Below are positions 40,208-47,538 of a stretch of 64,000 nucleotides of DNA, piece after piece. Under the pieces are notes generated by a model. The model saw only the letters and a program-made list of their open reading frames with translations, ran no database searches and was not told the DNA's origin. The stretch covers positions 124,001 to 188,000 of the forward strand of contig NZ_JOEA01000013.1 of NCBI RefSeq assembly GCF_000719115.1, given 5' to 3'. This DNA comes from Lentzea albidocapillata. Lineage in GTDB: Bacteria; Actinomycetota; Actinomycetes; Mycobacteriales; Pseudonocardiaceae. A program made the translations under genes and the position numbers. Within the stretch, counting starts at the first letter, position 1; the number at the start of each line of letters is the position of its first letter.

Positions 40208-40307
40208 TGCCCCACCGCGGGGCGAGCCGTGTCTGCGTTCGTCAGATCACTGCTCCTCCGCGGTGAGTGCGGGGACACCCCGCACTCCGAGCGTCATCCA
40301 GCTATAC

Positions 40308-40354
40308 CTGCGGGAGCAGCAGTTCACCACGAACTGCTGCTCCCGCAGTGTTTT
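40308..40354 (+). terminator. rplM-rpsI terminator
   Basis: CTGCGGGAGCAGCAGTTC and its exact complement form an 18-bp stem with a 5-base loop, then TGTTTT. Confidence 0.9.
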
Positions 40355-40399
40355 CCGGGTCCTTTCCCGCCGCCTCGCTGTGTCCAATTCGGAGGATTC

Positions 40400-41734
40400 A
40401 TGGCCCGCCTGTTCGGCACCGACGGTGTACGCGGTCTCGCCAACGCCGATCTCACCCCCGAGCTCGCGATGTCCGTCGCCGCCGCGGCGGCAAGGGTGCT
40501 CGCCGAGCACGACCGCTCCCACCGCCCCGTCGCCGTCGTCGGCCGCGATCCCAGGGCGAGCAGCGAGATGCTCGACGCCGCCGTCACCGCCGGTCTGACC
40601 TCGGCCGGTGCGGACGTGCTGCGCGTCGGCGCCCTGCCCACGCCCGCCGTCGCGTACCTGGTCGCCGCGCTCGGCGCCGACATCGGCGTGATGATCTCCG
40701 CGTCGCACAACGCGATGCCGGACAACGGGATCAAGCTCTTCGCCGCCGGTGGCCACAAGCTGCCCGACTCGGTCGAGGACGAGATCGAGCAGCACATGGG
40801 CACCGGTTTCGACCGTCCCACCGGTGCCGCGATCGGCCGGGTGCGCGACGTTCCCGACGCCGAGATCCAGTACGTCGAGCACCTGATCAAGGTCACCCCG
40901 CACCGCCTCGACGGCCTCAAGGTCGTGGTGGACTGCGCGAACGGTGCCGCGTCGGTGGCCGCACCGGACGCGTACCGCCGCGCCGGGGCCGAGGTGATCG
41001 CGATCAACGCGAACCCGGACGGCCTCAACATCAACGCCGGCTGTGGTTCCACCCACATCGACGTCGTCGCCGCCGCGGTCCGCGAGCACGGTGCCGACCT
41101 CGGCATCGCGCACGACGGTGACGCCGACCGCTGCCTCGCCGTGGACGCCGAGGGCAACCCGGTCGACGGCGACCAGATCCTCGCGGTCCTCGCGCTCGCC
41201 ATGCGCGACGCGGGCGAGCTGTTCGAGGACACGCTCGTCGCGACCGTGATGAGCAACCTCGGCCTGCACATCGCCATGCGGGAGTCGTCGATCCGCCTGC
41301 GCACCACCGCCGTCGGCGACCGCTACGTGCTGCAGGACCTCAAGGCCGGCGGCTACTCGCTCGGTGGCGAGCAGTCGGGCCACGTCGTGCTGCCCGCGCA
41401 CGCCACCACCGGCGACGGCCTGCTCACCGCGCTGCGCCTGATGGCCCGCATGGCCGAGACCGGCAAGTCGCTCGCCGACCTCGCCTCGGTGATGCGCCGC
41501 CTGCCGCAGGTCCTGATCAACGTGAAGGTCACCGACAAGGCGGCCGTCGCCAAGGCCTCGTCGGTCAGCGAGGCCGTTGCCGCCGTCGAGGCCGAGCTCG
41601 GCGACACCGGCCGCGTGCTGCTGCGCCCGTCCGGCACCGAGCAGCTCGTGCGGGTGATGGTCGAGGCCACGAGCCACGAACAGGCCCAGTCTGCCGCGCA
41701 GCGCCTGGCCGGTGTGGTTTCCTCGGTGCACTGA
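40400..41734 (+). CDS. glmM: phosphoglucosamine mutase
   Basis: Converts glucosamine-6-P to glucosamine-1-P for UDP-GlcNAc and peptidoglycan. 444 residues beginning [14 protein letters not shown]. The phosphoserine is S102 in MISASHN; the metal loop DGDADR is near residue 240; the C-terminal RPSGTE phosphate site is present. GGAGG lies 5 bases before ATG 40400. It acts in the same pathway as glmS at 47,539. Order rplM-rpsI-glmM is conserved in mycobacteria. Confidence 0.97.
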   Translation: MARLFGTDGVRGLANADLTPELAMSVAAAAARVLAEHDRSHRPVAVVGRDPRASSEMLDAAVTAGLTSAGADVLRVGALPTPAVAYLVAALGADIGVMISASHNAMPDNGIKLFAAGGHKLPDSVEDEIEQHMGTGFDRPTGAAIGRVRDVPDAEIQYVEHLIKVTPHRLDGLKVVVDCANGAASVAAPDAYRRAGAEVIAINANPDGLNINAGCGSTHIDVVAAAVREHGADLGIAHDGDADRCLAVDAEGNPVDGDQILAVLALAMRDAGELFEDTLVATVMSNLGLHIAMRESSIRLRTTAVGDRYVLQDLKAGGYSLGGEQSGHVVLPAHATTGDGLLTALRLMARMAETGKSLADLASVMRRLPQVLINVKVTDKAAVAKASSVSEAVAAVEAELGDTGRVLLRPSGTEQLVRVMVEATSHEQAQSAAQRLAGVVSSVH

Positions 41735-41758
41735 CGACGGAACGGGGGCCGGAAGGTG

Positions 41759-41992
41759 ATGAGCGTGCTGATGTTGTTGATACTCCTGGTGCTGCTGGGA
41801 GGAGTGACAGCGGTCGTCATCATCGCCGTCGTCACGGCGACGAAGAGGAAGAACGCCGCCCGGCCCCCGTATCCGCCCGTCCAGGGCCGGCAGTACCCGC
41901 CACAGCAGTACCCGCAGCAGCCGTACGCACCGCAGGGGTATCCGCAACAACCCGCGCCCGGCCAGCCGCCGTCCGCACAGATCGGCGGGTGA
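41759..41992 (+). CDS. small membrane protein with Pro/Gln tail
   Basis: 77 residues from ATG 41759: one N-terminal membrane helix (2-~27), a KRK anchor, then a low-complexity Pro/Gln/Tyr tail (YPPQQYPQQPYAPQGYPQQP). Unknown function. It follows glmM by 24 bases and is followed 6 bases later by a protein of the same design. GTG 41756 is an alternative start. Confidence 0.65.
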   Translation: MSVLMLLILLVLLGGVTAVVIIAVVTATKRKNAARPPYPPVQGRQYPPQQYPQQPYAPQGYPQQPAPGQPPSAQIGG

Positions 41993-41998
41993 TCCGCC

Positions 41999-42241
41999 GT
42001 GAAGTTCGGACCGGCCCAGCTGTTGATCTTCCTGTTCGTCGTCGTGGTGGTCGTGGTCGCGGTGGTGATCGTGGTCGTGGTGAAGAACCAGAAGAAGCAG
42101 CGGGCCCAGCACCCGCAGTTCCCTCCCGGCCAGGGCTACCCGCCTCCTCCCGGCGGCCAGTACCCCCAGCAGGGCCCTCCGCCCGGTCAGCAGTGGCCCC
42201 AGCAACCTCCTGGTCAGCAGCCGCCACCCAATCAGTGGTGA
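41999..42241 (+). CDS. small membrane protein with Val-rich helix and Pro/Gln tail
   Basis: 80 residues from GTG 41999: a membrane helix made almost wholly of Val (~10-28), KNQKKQR, then a Pro/Gln/Gly tail ending NQW. The architecture is like the gene just upstream, so either a duplication or two proteins of one module. No family recognised. Confidence 0.65.
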   Translation: MKFGPAQLLIFLFVVVVVVVAVVIVVVVKNQKKQRAQHPQFPPGQGYPPPPGGQYPQQGPPPGQQWPQQPPGQQPPPNQW

Positions 42242-42388
42242 TCGTCGGCGGACGCCGCCGGATGGCTGTTTACTAAGGCAACCGACATCACGGAGCTCAG
42301 GTCAGCGTGTGATCTGGGCTGGCACTGTATGGCGGAACCCCGCTGAGCCGAACTGCGTCAGATCGGGGACAAGGGGAGGCAGGAGCAC

Positions 42389-42694
42389 ATGTCTGGCTAT
42401 CAGGCGAACGCCGGCGAAATGATGTCGTCCGCGACGACCATCCAGGGCATCGCGACCGAGATCGAGAACTACAAGGCCAAGATCACCGCGACCGCTGTGA
42501 GCGAGAAGGACTTCGGTCGCGCGCACCACGCCGGTGGCGGCAAGTACAAGGCCGGCCTGCCGAAGATAGCCGAGGCGATCAGTGCCTACTCCGCGGCGAT
42601 GAAGGGTCTCTCGGACAAGCTGCGCGAGTCCGCGAACGGCTACGCCTGGACCGAAGAGGCCAACGCCGCCAAAGTCAACAAGCAGGGAAGGTAG
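42389..42694 (+). CDS. EspC-like small T7SS protein with YxxxE signal
   Basis: 101-residue helical protein beginning MSGYQANAGEMMSSATTIQG. A DFGRAHHAGGG turn separates two helices, and Y85-AWT-E89 fits the YxxxD/E ESX signal near the C-terminus. AGGGGAGGCAGGAG precedes ATG 42389. It lies 6 bases before the 887-residue gene, its likely partner. Resembles the EspC-type family and the 105-residue protein at 26,357. Confidence 0.78.
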   Translation: MSGYQANAGEMMSSATTIQGIATEIENYKAKITATAVSEKDFGRAHHAGGGKYKAGLPKIAEAISAYSAAMKGLSDKLRESANGYAWTEEANAAKVNKQGR

Positions 42695-42700
42695 TCGCAG

Positions 42701-45364
42701 ATGCCCAGCTGGGAAGAAGTCAAGAAGCTCTGCGACAACCCGGAGATCCCGCCGGACCAGAAGAAGGCCCTTCTCGAGGCGTACTACACGACCGAGATGG
42801 ACCAGGACGTCACGGGCACGCACAACGACGAGCTCGAGAGGTACCTCGACGACTACGACATCTCGTACGGTGACGGCTTCGGCCAGTCGCTGTCGAACTC
42901 GATGCCGTGGTCGGACAGCTCGGAAGACCGGCTGAACAACGCCTACGACATCGCGAAGAAGTCGGGCGAGGCCGGGCAGAAGAAGGTCGACGACCACAAC
43001 AAGGCGAAGACGGACGGCCAGAACGCGCTCGACCAGTCCGAACAGCGCGCGGCCGACGGCGGCGCGGGCGTCGGCAACTCCAACTCCCTGCTCGACGCGG
43101 GTGCGCCCGGTCTCAAGTACTTCGAGAACTTCCTCCCGGTCTACGCGGAGGCGAAGTCGGTCATCGGTGTCGGCGCGGACGTCAACACCGACTACAACAA
43201 CGTCAAGACGCTCTACGAAGAGCAGCGCGACATCGACTTCCACAAGATCGACCAGGACATCGTCGAGATGCGGCAGGTCTCCACCGATCTGCGCACTCAG
43301 CAGGCCGACTCCGAGAAGTCGATGTCGAAGCTGTGGTCGAGCTGGGACGGCAACGCCGCGGACAACTCGCGCGCCTACGTCGCCGACTTCTCGAAGAAGG
43401 GCGCCGCCGTCGCGGACGGCATCAACCATGTCGCCGACGCGACGCGCCTGGCCTGCCACACGGTTTCGCAGCTGGTGAACGACAAGGCGAACGCGGTCCT
43501 GAACGGGGTGGGCAGCCCGTTCGACATCGCCGGCAAGACGCCACCGCAGATCCGCGAGGTCGTTCAGGCCGCGGACAGCGAGGACGAGGGCGTACTCCGG
43601 CGCGCCGCCGGTCACGTCGGCATCCAGATCGACGACGAGGCGTGCGACGACGACGTGTGGAAGGGCGAGGTCCGCAAGGGCTGCCGCGAGTGGCTGCAGA
43701 CCACGTTCCACAAGGACGTCAGCGAGAAGTACAAGAACTTCGAGGAACTCTGCAAGAACACGAAGAAGTCGGTCGACGACGCGTGGAACGCGCTCGGCGC
43801 CGAGATGGAAAAGATCAACACCAAGCCGTTCGAGCCCGCCAAGGAGGAGAAGCCCGCCGACAAGCCAGGTGACGACACCGGCGGTGGCGGCGACAAGAAG
43901 CAGCCTCCTGGCGGTGGCCCTGGCGGCGGCGGTCCCGGCGGTGGTGGGCCCGGTGGTGGCGGACCCGGTGGCGGCACGCCGGAGATCCCGAAGCCGGAGA
44001 ACCCGCTCGACAAGAACGGTGACGGCAAGCCGGACGTGCCCGGCGACACCGACGGTGACGGCAAGGTCGACGACCTCGACGGCGACGGCAAGCCGGACAA
44101 CCAGCAGCCCAAGCCCGAGGAGAACCTCGAGTCCGTCACGGTCAAGGCCGGCGACAACACGATCAAGGTCACCGAGCCCGACTCGAACGGGCACGTGAAG
44201 ATGACGATCGACACGCCCAAGGGTGAGCCGAAGACCTACGACCTGGACTTCAGCAAGAACCCCGAGGCCGCCAAGGCGCTGATGGGCCAGAACGGCACGC
44301 AGGCCATCACCGCCATGGCGAACCAGCTCACCGGCACGGCGACCACGGGCGCGCAGACCCCCGGTGCCCCTGCGGCCGTCGGCAGCACGCCGACGACCGG
44401 CGGTGGCGTGGGCATGGGAGCGCCCGGCTCGGAGTCGAACCCGATCCCGGTTGAGGTCGGCGCGGACGGCAAGATCCACATCGAGCAGGACGGCGTCAAC
44501 TTCACCGCCGAGGTCGACGCCGAGACCGGCGAGATCAACCTGACCGCGGACAACGGCGACGGCACCCCCGACGAGATCGGCGTGAGCTTCGGGGAGGACG
44601 AGAACCCGGCGGCCGGCACCGACAAGGCCGGTGCCGGCGGGATGACCGGGGACCTACGCCTCGACGAGCCGCTGAACCTCCCCGAGCAGGACTTCCCCCG
44701 GCCGGTCGAGGGCGAGTTCCAGGCGATGCCCGCGCCCGCCCAGGGTGAGTTCCAGACCATGCCGGCCCCGGCTGAGCAGGTCTGGAGCCCGCCGGGGCAG
44801 GAAGGCCCGAACGTGGCCGAGCGCTTCCAGGAGTCGGTGGGCCGCAGCTACATCGAGGACAACGGCATCATGCCGAACGTCGGCGAGCCACGGATCTCCA
44901 GCGAAGGCCCGCTGTACGCGCAGACCGCGTCCTCGGACAGCACCGCGACGTCCGGTGTCTCGTTCACCGGCGGCGGTTCCACCGGCAGCGAGTCCGTGCT
45001 CGGCGGTTCGTCGCCGGCGGACAGTGCCTGGAGCACGCCGTCGCAGGGCAGCGACCAGGGCGGCTCGTTCAACACCAACGCCTCCGAGGCCGGTCAGGCG
45101 GGTTCGGCGAACCTTCCGTCCATGCAGGATGCCCAAGGCCAGCCCACCTCCGGGCCCGCGTCCGGCGGGATGGGCGGCGGGATGATGGGCGGCGGCATGA
45201 TGGGTGGCGGTGCCGGTGCCGGCGGTCAGCAGGGCGGCGACTCCGAGCGCGGCGCGAGTCAGTGGCGCACCACCGGTTCGCTGTTCGAAGATGACAACAA
45301 CCCGCTCAGCAGCGCCCAGGGCGTGCTCAGCGGCGACGACGGCAACCGGGGTGGTAGCTGGTGA
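42701..45364 (+). CDS. large WxG-type T7SS substrate candidate B, modular
   Basis: 887 residues. The helical N-terminal part (~1-395) contains SSWDGNA (WDG ~215-217) and Cys pairs. A Gly/Pro hinge with GGGGP repeats (~397-430) follows. Next come three DxNGDGKPD/DxDGDGK calcium-type loops (~436-467), like thrombospondin type 3 repeats. Two small beta-like domains (VTVKAGDNTIKVTEPDSNG; IEVGADGKIHIEQDG-like) follow. The end is a disordered Gly/Met-rich tail finishing in WRTTGSLFEDDN. The tail matches candidate A. The stop overlaps the next GTG by 4 bases. No enzymatic motif recognised. Confidence 0.8.
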   Translation: MPSWEEVKKLCDNPEIPPDQKKALLEAYYTTEMDQDVTGTHNDELERYLDDYDISYGDGFGQSLSNSMPWSDSSEDRLNNAYDIAKKSGEAGQKKVDDHNKAKTDGQNALDQSEQRAADGGAGVGNSNSLLDAGAPGLKYFENFLPVYAEAKSVIGVGADVNTDYNNVKTLYEEQRDIDFHKIDQDIVEMRQVSTDLRTQQADSEKSMSKLWSSWDGNAADNSRAYVADFSKKGAAVADGINHVADATRLACHTVSQLVNDKANAVLNGVGSPFDIAGKTPPQIREVVQAADSEDEGVLRRAAGHVGIQIDDEACDDDVWKGEVRKGCREWLQTTFHKDVSEKYKNFEELCKNTKKSVDDAWNALGAEMEKINTKPFEPAKEEKPADKPGDDTGGGGDKKQPPGGGPGGGGPGGGGPGGGGPGGGTPEIPKPENPLDKNGDGKPDVPGDTDGDGKVDDLDGDGKPDNQQPKPEENLESVTVKAGDNTIKVTEPDSNGHVKMTIDTPKGEPKTYDLDFSKNPEAAKALMGQNGTQAITAMANQLTGTATTGAQTPGAPAAVGSTPTTGGGVGMGAPGSESNPIPVEVGADGKIHIEQDGVNFTAEVDAETGEINLTADNGDGTPDEIGVSFGEDENPAAGTDKAGAGGMTGDLRLDEPLNLPEQDFPRPVEGEFQAMPAPAQGEFQTMPAPAEQVWSPPGQEGPNVAERFQESVGRSYIEDNGIMPNVGEPRISSEGPLYAQTASSDSTATSGVSFTGGGSTGSESVLGGSSPADSAWSTPSQGSDQGGSFNTNASEAGQAGSANLPSMQDAQGQPTSGPASGGMGGGMMGGGMMGGGAGAGGQQGGDSERGASQWRTTGSLFEDDNNPLSSAQGVLSGDDGNRGGSW

Positions 45365-45864
45365 GCGATCTCGACCTCGCTGCGTTCAAGGCGAAGCTCT
45401 CGGGCATCGAGTCGGAGCACTCCACCCGGATGGCGGAGGCCAGGCAGAAGTTCGACGAGTCGGCCAAGGCGACGCAGGAGAGCCACGACAAGTTCGCCGA
45501 CCGCAAGCAGCGGCTCACCGAGCGGCTCCGCGAGATGGCTCGCAACCAGCGCGGCGAGGGCAAGGACCGCAACAAGGAGCTCTCGTTCGGGCTGGAGGAC
45601 GAGACCGCCGCTCCGCAGGACGATCTCGCCGACGAACTCGCGCAGATCGAGAAGGAACGGCAGGCGCGCGAGCTGCGTGCCCAGTCGGAGGGCTTCATGC
45701 GCGGCCCGGCCGCGGCTCCGGTGCAGCCGGTCCGGCAACCTCCGGTCATCCAGCAACCGGTGGCTCCTCCGCCGCCGGTGCGCCAGCCTCCGCCACCTCG
45801 CCGGCCGCAGCGCCCGGCCGTCGACGATGACGACGACCTCAGCAACCAGAGCTGGTTGTCCTGA
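45361..45864 (+). CDS. T7SS-locus coiled-coil protein with acidic tail (long)
   Basis: 167 residues. A long charged helix (1-~120, probable coiled coil), a Pro/Gln/Val tract (~120-152), then DDDDDLSNQSWLS. The acidic Ser/Leu tail parallels that of the 128-residue protein at 37,637. The GTG overlaps the preceding stop, so it is co-translated with the 887-residue protein and could chaperone it (inference). Confidence 0.78.
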   Translation: MSDLDLAAFKAKLSGIESEHSTRMAEARQKFDESAKATQESHDKFADRKQRLTERLREMARNQRGEGKDRNKELSFGLEDETAAPQDDLADELAQIEKERQARELRAQSEGFMRGPAAAPVQPVRQPPVIQQPVAPPPPVRQPPPPRRPQRPAVDDDDDLSNQSWLS

Positions 45865-45867
45865 CCA

Positions 45868-45903
45868 ACAACGCCCCAGGTCCACGAGGACCTGGGGCGT
45901 TGT
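45868..45903. terminator. bidirectional terminator
   Basis: ACAACGCCCCAGGTCC and GGACCTGGGGCGTTGT form a perfect 16-bp stem with a 4-base loop between convergent genes. Confidence 0.88.
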
Positions 45904-45909
45904 CGTCGA

Positions 45910-46563
45910 TCAGCGAGGCGGGCCGTAGCCCGGTGGCGGCGGACCCTGCGGCGGGCCGTAGCCGGGAGGCGGCTGCTGGGGCTGTCCGTAGCCGGGCGGC
46001 GGTCCCTGCTGCGGGAACCCGCCCTGCGGATGGCCGGCGTGGGGCGCAGCGGCGGGCTTCAGGGCGTTGGTCACGGGCGGCAGGATCGCGAGAACCCCGA
46101 CGACCAAGGTCAACCCGGCCGCGACGTAGGTGTCGCTGGTGCCGCTCCAACCGAGTAGCTGGTTGTAGTAGAAGAAGTGGCAGCCGGCGGCGAGCAGGCC
46201 CAGCAGGACCGCACCGGCGACGAGGAACGCGCCGGGCATCTTGCGCAGGACGATCAGCACCGCACCGAAGATCAGCACCGCCGCCGCGAGCAGCTTGAGC
46301 ACCATGTCGGCGATGCTCAACGGGACCAGCAGGTCGCCGTTGCCGCCGGTCTGCGAGAGCAGGCGCGCGACGACGTCGGGTTCCGACTCGTGCGGGCGTT
46401 TGATGATGATCCTCATGACCCCGAGGACCGCCCAGTACACGGCGACTCCACCTGCGCCCACCGCCGTGACGATCGCCATCGCGAAGTTCCCGCGTTTCGG
46501 CGCCGGTGGTGGCGGACCCCACTGCTGCTGCGGCTGTTGCTGCTGCCAGCCCTGATTCGGCAT
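45910..46563 (-). CDS. polytopic membrane protein with Pro/Gln-rich ends
   Basis: 217 residues from ATG 46563. The N-terminus is Gln/Pro-rich. About four membrane helices follow (~28-50, ~80-105, ~108-128, ~138-160), then a Pro/Gly/Tyr/Gln tail (PPPGYGQPQQPPPGYGPPQ). The tail style matches the two small proteins at 41,759-42,241. Function unknown. ATG 46575 is a 4-codon longer alternative. Confidence 0.7.
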   Translation of the reverse strand: MPNQGWQQQQPQQQWGPPPPAPKRGNFAMAIVTAVGAGGVAVYWAVLGVMRIIIKRPHESEPDVVARLLSQTGGNGDLLVPLSIADMVLKLLAAAVLIFGAVLIVLRKMPGAFLVAGAVLLGLLAAGCHFFYYNQLLGWSGTSDTYVAAGLTLVVGVLAILPPVTNALKPAAAPHAGHPQGGFPQQGPPPGYGQPQQPPPGYGPPQGPPPPGYGPPR

Positions 46564-46576
46564 CACGCCGAGCAAC

Positions 46577-47404
46577 CTAGCGGCTGCGCAGGGCTTCGCG
46601 CTGGAAGACCAGGTTCGCGTTCTTCAGGTCGCTGTCCAGCAGTTCGTCGTACGTGCGCTCGCCGGTCAGCACGCGCAGCAGGAAAGCGGTGACGAACGCG
46701 CGGCCGAGCTTGTGTGATCCGCGTTCCGCACTGCCGTCCAGCATGAGGTCGCTCCAATGCCTGCCCTCGGTGAACCCGAGGTGCGAGGCCTTGGGCAGCA
46801 GCCGCAGTTGCACGGGGCCGCCCCACGCGGACGCGATCGCCTCGGCGTGGCCGACCGGTGGTGCGATGCGGTCCTCGCCCGCCGCGAGGTGCAGGCCGGG
46901 CGCGCGGACCTCGCGGGCCGCGTCCAGTGCCGAGGGACGCGTTTCCGTTGCGGCCAAAGTCACAACGGCCCGGACCCGGTCCGCCGAGGACGCTGCCAGC
47001 ACGGCCGCGCCGCCGCCCATCGAGTGTCCGGCCAGCGCGAGCCGGGCCGGGTCGACGCTGATCTCCCCGGTGCCGAGCCGCACGCCGGTGCAGATGTCCA
47101 ATGTGGTCAGTAGGTTCGCCGCCAGCACTCGCGACGACAGCAGCAGCCCGCGTTCCACGGCCGGTGCCGCGGCGACCACGCCCCATGACGCCAGGTGCCG
47201 CAAAAGGCCGTGGTAGCGGCGTACGGGCTGCATCCAGCCGTGTCCGAACGCGACGGCGGGCAGACCGAGCCCGGACTGCGGCGTGAAGATCACGCCCGGC
47301 AGGCCGACGAGCGCGAGGTCGCCGCGCAGCACGGGGTGCGGGCCGGGCCTGCTGAGCTGCTCGAGGGCCTGTTTCGCGGTCAGCGTGATCACGCGGCGAG
47401 CCAT
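46577..47404 (-). CDS. alpha/beta hydrolase (lipase/dienelactone-hydrolase-like)
   Basis: 275 residues, cytoplasmic. Nucleophile elbow GHSMGG with Ser128; AFGHGW oxyanion region near 52-57; acid in AAGEDRIAPP; His in KASHLGF. The fold resembles the chlorophyllase/PET-hydrolase-like group; the substrate cannot be told. ATG 47404 is chosen; ATG 47440 would add 12 residues. It ends 14 bases from the membrane protein gene. Confidence 0.8.
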   Translation of the reverse strand: MARRVITLTAKQALEQLSRPGPHPVLRGDLALVGLPGVIFTPQSGLGLPAVAFGHGWMQPVRRYHGLLRHLASWGVVAAAPAVERGLLLSSRVLAANLLTTLDICTGVRLGTGEISVDPARLALAGHSMGGGAAVLAASSADRVRAVVTLAATETRPSALDAAREVRAPGLHLAAGEDRIAPPVGHAEAIASAWGGPVQLRLLPKASHLGFTEGRHWSDLMLDGSAERGSHKLGRAFVTAFLLRVLTGERTYDELLDSDLKNANLVFQREALRSR

Positions 47405-47501
47405 GTCGTGAACCGTAGTCGATCCTGTCGTCTGCACCACACCCGAGATTGGTCTACACCATATGTGCGCTTGACCAGCGCAAACAGAGCACTCTCACTC
47501 A

Positions 47502-47531
47502 TTAGGGTTAGCGGCGTGGTCTAGCTAGTCT
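47502..47531 (+). promoter_or_regulatory. glmS promoter, leaderless start
   Basis: TTAGGG (47502-47507), 18 bases, TAGTCT (47526-47531). The GTG start of glmS is only 7 bases after the -10 box, the spacing expected of a leaderless transcript. No ribosome site is visible. Confidence 0.55.
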
Positions 47532-47538
47532 GTTTCCC

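Noticed and set aside
43900..43980. GGTGGTGGGCCCGG-like tandem repeats, possible minisatellite
   Set aside because: They are in frame and encode the Gly/Pro hinge of the 887-aa protein, so they are explained as coding low complexity.
42302..44479. 725-aa antisense frame over the large substrate gene
   Set aside because: Arg/Val/Leu-rich shadow crossing a gene boundary; the plus strand has the ribosome site, coupled genes and shared tail.
47405..47538. Possible glmS ribozyme upstream of glmS
   Set aside because: The promoter is only 7 bases before the start codon; there is no space for a ribozyme and no conserved core was seen.
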